From a bacterium (GTDB taxonomy: Bacteria; Desulfobacterota; GWC2-55-46; DRQE01): a stretch of DNA of 7,760 nucleotides. The stretch covers positions 1 through 7,760 of the forward strand of contig JALUQR010000195.1 of NCBI GenBank assembly GCA_027017505.1, read 5' to 3'. Both the position numbers and the translations under genes were made by a program. Numbering within the stretch: position 1 is the first letter of the stretch; each line of letters begins with the position of its first letter. Positions 5,050-7,760 of this stretch are shown one piece after another. The notes under the pieces were generated by a model. That model did not search any database and was not told the origin of the DNA. It saw only the letters and a list, made by a program, of their open reading frames with translations.

Positions 5050-7489
5050 ATGTGCGGGGCTTCGGGGTGGAAACCTCCTCTATGTGCTTTTCCCTGAGAA
5101 GTCTTTCCTCCATCTCCTTTACCCTGAGGGTTATCTTCATCACAGAGTCAGGGTTAAGGGAGATGGAGTCTATCCCCTCTTTTACGAGGAACTCTGCGAA
5201 GTCAGGCCAGTCGCTTGGAGCCTGTCCGCAGATACCCGTGTGTTTTCCGCATCTTTTTGCCCCCTCTATGCACATGGATATGAGCCGTTTTACCCCTGGG
5301 TCTCGCTCATCGAATATGCTGGAAAGGAGGGCAGAGTCTCTGTCCACACCGAGGGTGAGCTGGGTGAGGTCGTTTGAGCCGATAGAAAAGCCGTCAAAGA
5401 GCCTTGCGAACTCCTCTATGAGGAGCACATTGTTGGGTATCTCGCACATGACATAAATCTTAAGCCCGTCCTCACCCCTTTTAAGTCCCTCCTCTGCCAT
5501 AACCCTCAGGACCTGTTCCGCCTCCTTGATGGTACGGCAGAAGGGTATCATTATGATGAGGTTTTTAAGACCAAACTCCTCTCTCACCCTTTTCATTGCC
5601 ATGCATTCAAGGGCAAAGCCCTCTCTGTAGTGTTCACTGTAGTAGCGTGATGCCCCGCGGAACCCTATCATGGGGTTTTCCTCACGGGGTTCGAAGTATC
5701 TTCCGCCGATAAGGCTTGCGTATTCGTTGGTCTTGAAATCACTCATGCGTACCACCACTGGTTTTGGATAAAAGGCAGCGGTTATGGTGCCCACACCCTG
5801 GGCAAGGCGCTCCACAAAGTAGAGCCTTTTGTCCTCGTATCCACAGGTGAGCTCCTCTATCTTTTCCCTCTCCTCGGGGTCCTCAACCCTTTCTGGATGC
5901 ACCAGTGCCATGGGGTGTATCTTTATGTAGCTGTTTATTATGAACTCCATTCTGGCAAGACCCACGCCATCGTTGGGTATCATTGAAAGGGAAAAGGCCT
6001 CTTCAGGGTTGCCCAGGTTCATCATTATCTTTGTTTTCGGGCGTTCGAGCTCTTTAAGGCTTATGGTCTCCACCCTGTAGGGTAGACTGCCCTCGTAAAC
6101 CACTCCATTGTCTCCCTCTGCACAGCTTACTGTTACGGGCTGTCCTGTGCTGATAATCTCTGTTGCCCTGTCTGCTCCCACAACAGCAGGTATACCCAGT
6201 TCTCTGCTGACTATGGCAGCATGGCATGTCCTGCCACCCCTGTTGGTAACTATGGCAGATGCCCTCTTCATAACAGGCTCCCAGTCAGGGGTGGTTGTAT
6301 CTGCAATGAGGACCTCACCTGGTTTGAGGTTGTCCAGATGGGCCACATCGGTTATCACACGGGCATTGCCCGTGGCAATCTTTTCACCCACGCTTTTGCC
6401 TGTAACAAGGATTCTGCCCTTCTTTTCAAGACGATATATCTCAAGTGTATCCAGTGCCTTCTGGGACTGCACCGTCTCTGGCCTTGCCTGCACTATGAAG
6501 AGCTCGCCTGTTATGCCGTCCTTTGCCCACTCTATGTCCATGGGCCAGCCCTTGCCTGCCCTGCGTGAGTAATGGTCCTCTATGATTATGGCGTATTCCG
6601 CAAGTTTCAGAACCTCATCGTCGGTTATGCAGAACTTTCTGCGCTCTGCCTCTGGAACATCCACATTCCTTGTGAGCACCTTTGAACCACCCACACCGTA
6701 TATCATCTTTATTCTCTTTTCTCCCAGGTTCTTTCTTATTATGGCCCTGTAGCCCTTTCTGAATGTGGGCTTGAATACATAGAACTCATCGGGGTTGACC
6801 GCACCCTGCACAACATTCTCACCAAGCCCGTAGGCACCTGTTATGAAGACCACATCCCTGAAGCCAGATTCTGTATCAAGCGTGAACATAACCCCACTTG
6901 ATGCAAGATCAGACCTTACCATCTTCATAACCCCCACAGACAGGGCAACCTTGAAGTGGTCAAACCCGTTGTCTATGCGGTAGGATATTGCCCTGTCTGT
7001 AAAGAGCGATGCGAAACACTTTATGCAGGCCTCCCTGAGTGCGGAATAACCCCGTATGTTGAGAAAGCTTTCCTGCTGGCCTGCAAAGGATGCTGTGGGC
7101 AGGTCTTCTGCAGTGGCAGAACTGCGCACCGCCACATCCGTGGAAGGACCGTACTCCTCGCAGAGCCTGTCATAAGAGGTCTTTATCTCCTGCCAGAGGT
7201 CCTCTGGCAGGCCCACTCCGAGTATGAGTTCCCTTGCCCTCTTGCCACGCTCTGAAAGGTCTGTAACATCGCTTCTGTCAAGCCCCCTGAGGGTCTCCCT
7301 GAGCTCTTCAAGAATACCACCCTCTTTGAGTATGTGCCAGTATGCCTCTGCTGTTATGGCAAACCCGTTGGGAATCTTAACCCCAGCAGGAGTGAGCTCG
7401 CGATACATCTCCCCTATGGACGCATTCTTTCCACCAACAAGGGTGACATCCTCAATGGTAATCTCATCAAACCAGCGAATATACCTCAC
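5048..7489 (-). CDS. ppsA: Phosphoenolpyruvate synthase (pyruvate, water dikinase)
   Basis: Makes PEP from pyruvate, ATP and water (releasing AMP and phosphate) for gluconeogenesis. It is 813 residues from the GTG at 7489, close to E. coli PpsA (792). Numbering from that start, the N-terminal ATP-grasp domain (about 1-345) has VGGKNASIGEMYREL near 18-32 and VRSSATAEDLPTASFAGQQ near 121-139. The swivelling phosphohistidine domain has GGRTCHAAIVSRELGIPAV with the catalytic His at 423 (E. coli His421). The C-terminal PEP-binding barrel has GSNDLTQLTLGVDRDS (704-719) and CGQAPSD with the catalytic Cys at 754. All domains are intact. The GTG is chosen because AAGGAGG lies 6 bases upstream and the family N-terminus (YIRWFDEITIEDV) starts there. 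An in-frame extension to 7552 begins with TTG, reads MQARPPLSAS and looks like leader. The stop codon sits inside the porin terminator's T-run. It lies 117 bases after dgt on the same strand. Confidence 0.96.
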   Translation of the reverse strand: MRYIRWFDEITIEDVTLVGGKNASIGEMYRELTPAGVKIPNGFAITAEAYWHILKEGGILEELRETLRGLDRSDVTDLSERGKRARELILGVGLPEDLWQEIKTSYDRLCEEYGPSTDVAVRSSATAEDLPTASFAGQQESFLNIRGYSALREACIKCFASLFTDRAISYRIDNGFDHFKVALSVGVMKMVRSDLASSGVMFTLDTESGFRDVVFITGAYGLGENVVQGAVNPDEFYVFKPTFRKGYRAIIRKNLGEKRIKMIYGVGGSKVLTRNVDVPEAERRKFCITDDEVLKLAEYAIIIEDHYSRRAGKGWPMDIEWAKDGITGELFIVQARPETVQSQKALDTLEIYRLEKKGRILVTGKSVGEKIATGNARVITDVAHLDNLKPGEVLIADTTTPDWEPVMKRASAIVTNRGGRTCHAAIVSRELGIPAVVGADRATEIISTGQPVTVSCAEGDNGVVYEGSLPYRVETISLKELERPKTKIMMNLGNPEEAFSLSMIPNDGVGLARMEFIINSYIKIHPMALVHPERVEDPEEREKIEELTCGYEDKRLYFVERLAQGVGTITAAFYPKPVVVRMSDFKTNEYASLIGGRYFEPREENPMIGFRGASRYYSEHYREGFALECMAMKRVREEFGLKNLIIMIPFCRTIKEAEQVLRVMAEEGLKRGEDGLKIYVMCEIPNNVLLIEEFARLFDGFSIGSNDLTQLTLGVDRDSALLSSIFDERDPGVKRLISMCIEGAKRCGKHTGICGQAPSDWPDFAEFLVKEGIDSISLNPDSVMKITLRVKEMEERLLREKHIEEVSTPKPRT

Positions 7490-7495
7490 GGTGGT

Positions 7496-7502
7496 CCTCC
7501 TT
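7496..7502 (-). promoter_or_regulatory. Ribosome binding site of ppsA (decides the GTG start)
   Basis: The minus strand reads AAGGAGG, then ACCACC, then GTG (7489-7487). The match is perfect and the spacing ideal, so it outweighs the longer in-frame reading from TTG at 7552. Confidence 0.88.
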
Positions 7503-7512
7503 AAATGGCTGA

Positions 7513-7552
7513 TTGCAGGCACACTGGCTGAAAGGGGTGGTCTTGCCTGCAA
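7513..7552 (-). repeat. Perfect 9-bp inverted repeat in the ppsA leader
   Basis: TTGCAGGCA and TGCCTGCAA form perfect 9-bp arms (7513-7521 and 7544-7552) around 22 bases. The repeat lies between the predicted transcription start and the Shine-Dalgarno sequence, ending about 10 bases before it. In RNA it would form a stable hairpin. Competing pairings exist: GGCTG/CAGCC (7553-7557 RNA side with 7526-7530 or 7507-7511) and AGGGG/CCCCT (7556-7560 with 7533-7537). These could make alternative folds. No long T-run follows the hairpin, so it is not a classical attenuator. It may instead be a DNA operator or a stability element. Confidence 0.5.
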
Positions 7553-7567
7553 CAGCCCCTACCCTTA

Positions 7568-7576
7568 AGTATAGCA
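7568..7576 (-). promoter_or_regulatory. Candidate extended -10 promoter for ppsA
   Basis: The minus strand reads TGCTATACT, that is TG-N-TATACT, an extended -10 element with 5 of 6 consensus bases. I find no convincing -35 box at 16-18 bases, which is tolerable for extended -10 promoters or activator-dependent ones. A start near 7561 would give a leader of about 72 bases holding the 9-bp inverted repeat. Confidence 0.5.
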
Positions 7577-7606
7577 CATGCTGGAGGAAACATAAGGGGT
7601 TGAGTT

Positions 7607-7760
7607 TCAGACCCTTTCAAATGGGTCTGTGAGTTTTTTGTACTCTGTGAGGGCGAATCTATCAGTCATGCCTGCTATGTAGTCGCATATGAGCCGTTCC
7701 TTGCCCACCCTTTCGATTTCTGCAACAAAGTGTGGTGGCATGAGCTCCGGTCTTTTAAGA
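7607..7760 (-). CDS. dgt: dGTPase-family (HD domain) deoxynucleoside triphosphate triphosphohydrolase, C-terminal part only
   Basis: The final 50 codons of a gene that enters from the right edge and ends at TGA (7609-7607). The peptide contains ERLICDYIAGMTDRFALTEY followed by KKLTDPFERV. The CDYIAGMTDRxALxEYxxL signature is characteristic of the C-terminus of bacterial Dgt/dNTPase proteins, which hydrolyse dNTPs to deoxynucleosides and triphosphate. The HD metal-binding motifs lie outside the window, so activity cannot be assessed. ppsA follows on the same strand after 117 bases, with its own candidate promoter between. No good intrinsic terminator follows the stop, so read-through into ppsA is possible. 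Confidence 0.88.
   Translation of the reverse strand, partial: LKRPELMPPHFVAEIERVGKERLICDYIAGMTDRFALTEYKKLTDPFERV

Noticed and set aside
5003..5377. A 124-codon + strand frame beginning just after the porin gene
   Set aside because: It would start upstream of and read through the intrinsic terminator, and then runs antisense to ppsA. No family resemblance.
6108..6572. A 154-codon + strand frame opposite ppsA
   Set aside because: It is a shadow of the conserved ppsA sequence around the phosphohistidine domain, with low-complexity hydrophobic and Ser/Thr content and no start signals.
7591..7620. Terminator after dgt
   Set aside because: Only a 4-bp GGGT/ACCC stem can be drawn just after the stop, with no T-run.

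Overview
The window looks like chromosomal core sequence from a Gram-negative, probably anaerobic bacterium. The outer-membrane porin with a signal peptide requires an outer membrane, and the NfnAB-type iron-sulfur flavoprotein pair fits anaerobic redox metabolism. Arginine is mostly AGG/AGA and isoleucine very often ATA, a bias common in thermophilic lineages such as Nitrospirota, Desulfobacterota and Aquificota. Codon use looks uniform across all genes. I cannot name a genus, and the lineage and any thermophily are inferences. There are no mobile elements, CRISPR arrays, tRNAs or rRNAs.

Layout. (1) Bases 2-2247, + strand: a two-gene operon for NfnA (5' end outside the window) and NfnB. Together they form an NAD(H)/NADP(H)/ferredoxin flavoprotein oxidoreductase, possibly electron-bifurcating. 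(2) Bases 2271-3620, - strand: the Na+/H+ antiporter NhaA, converging on nfnB with only 23 bases between the stop codons. (3) Bases 3621-3802: an AT-rich regulatory region between divergent nhaA and a porin gene. It holds a good sigma-70 promoter for the porin and several inverted repeats that overlap promoter elements. (4) Bases 3803-4978, + strand: an OprO/OprP-type porin, followed by a clear intrinsic terminator whose T-run is also the stop-codon region of the next, convergent gene. (5) Bases 5048-7489, - strand: phosphoenolpyruvate synthase (PpsA), starting at a GTG with an excellent Shine-Dalgarno sequence. It is preceded by a roughly 70-base leader with a perfect 9-bp inverted repeat and an extended -10 promoter. 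(6) Bases 7607-7760, - strand: the last 50 codons of a dGTPase-family gene (dgt).

Taken together, the genes are housekeeping. NfnAB balances NADH, NADPH and ferredoxin, PpsA makes PEP from pyruvate for gluconeogenesis, NhaA handles Na+ and pH, the porin admits anions, and Dgt controls dNTP pools. I see no new multi-gene system. The parts most worth a second look are non-coding: the nhaA/porin divergent control region, the structured ppsA leader, and the terminator shared with the ppsA stop.
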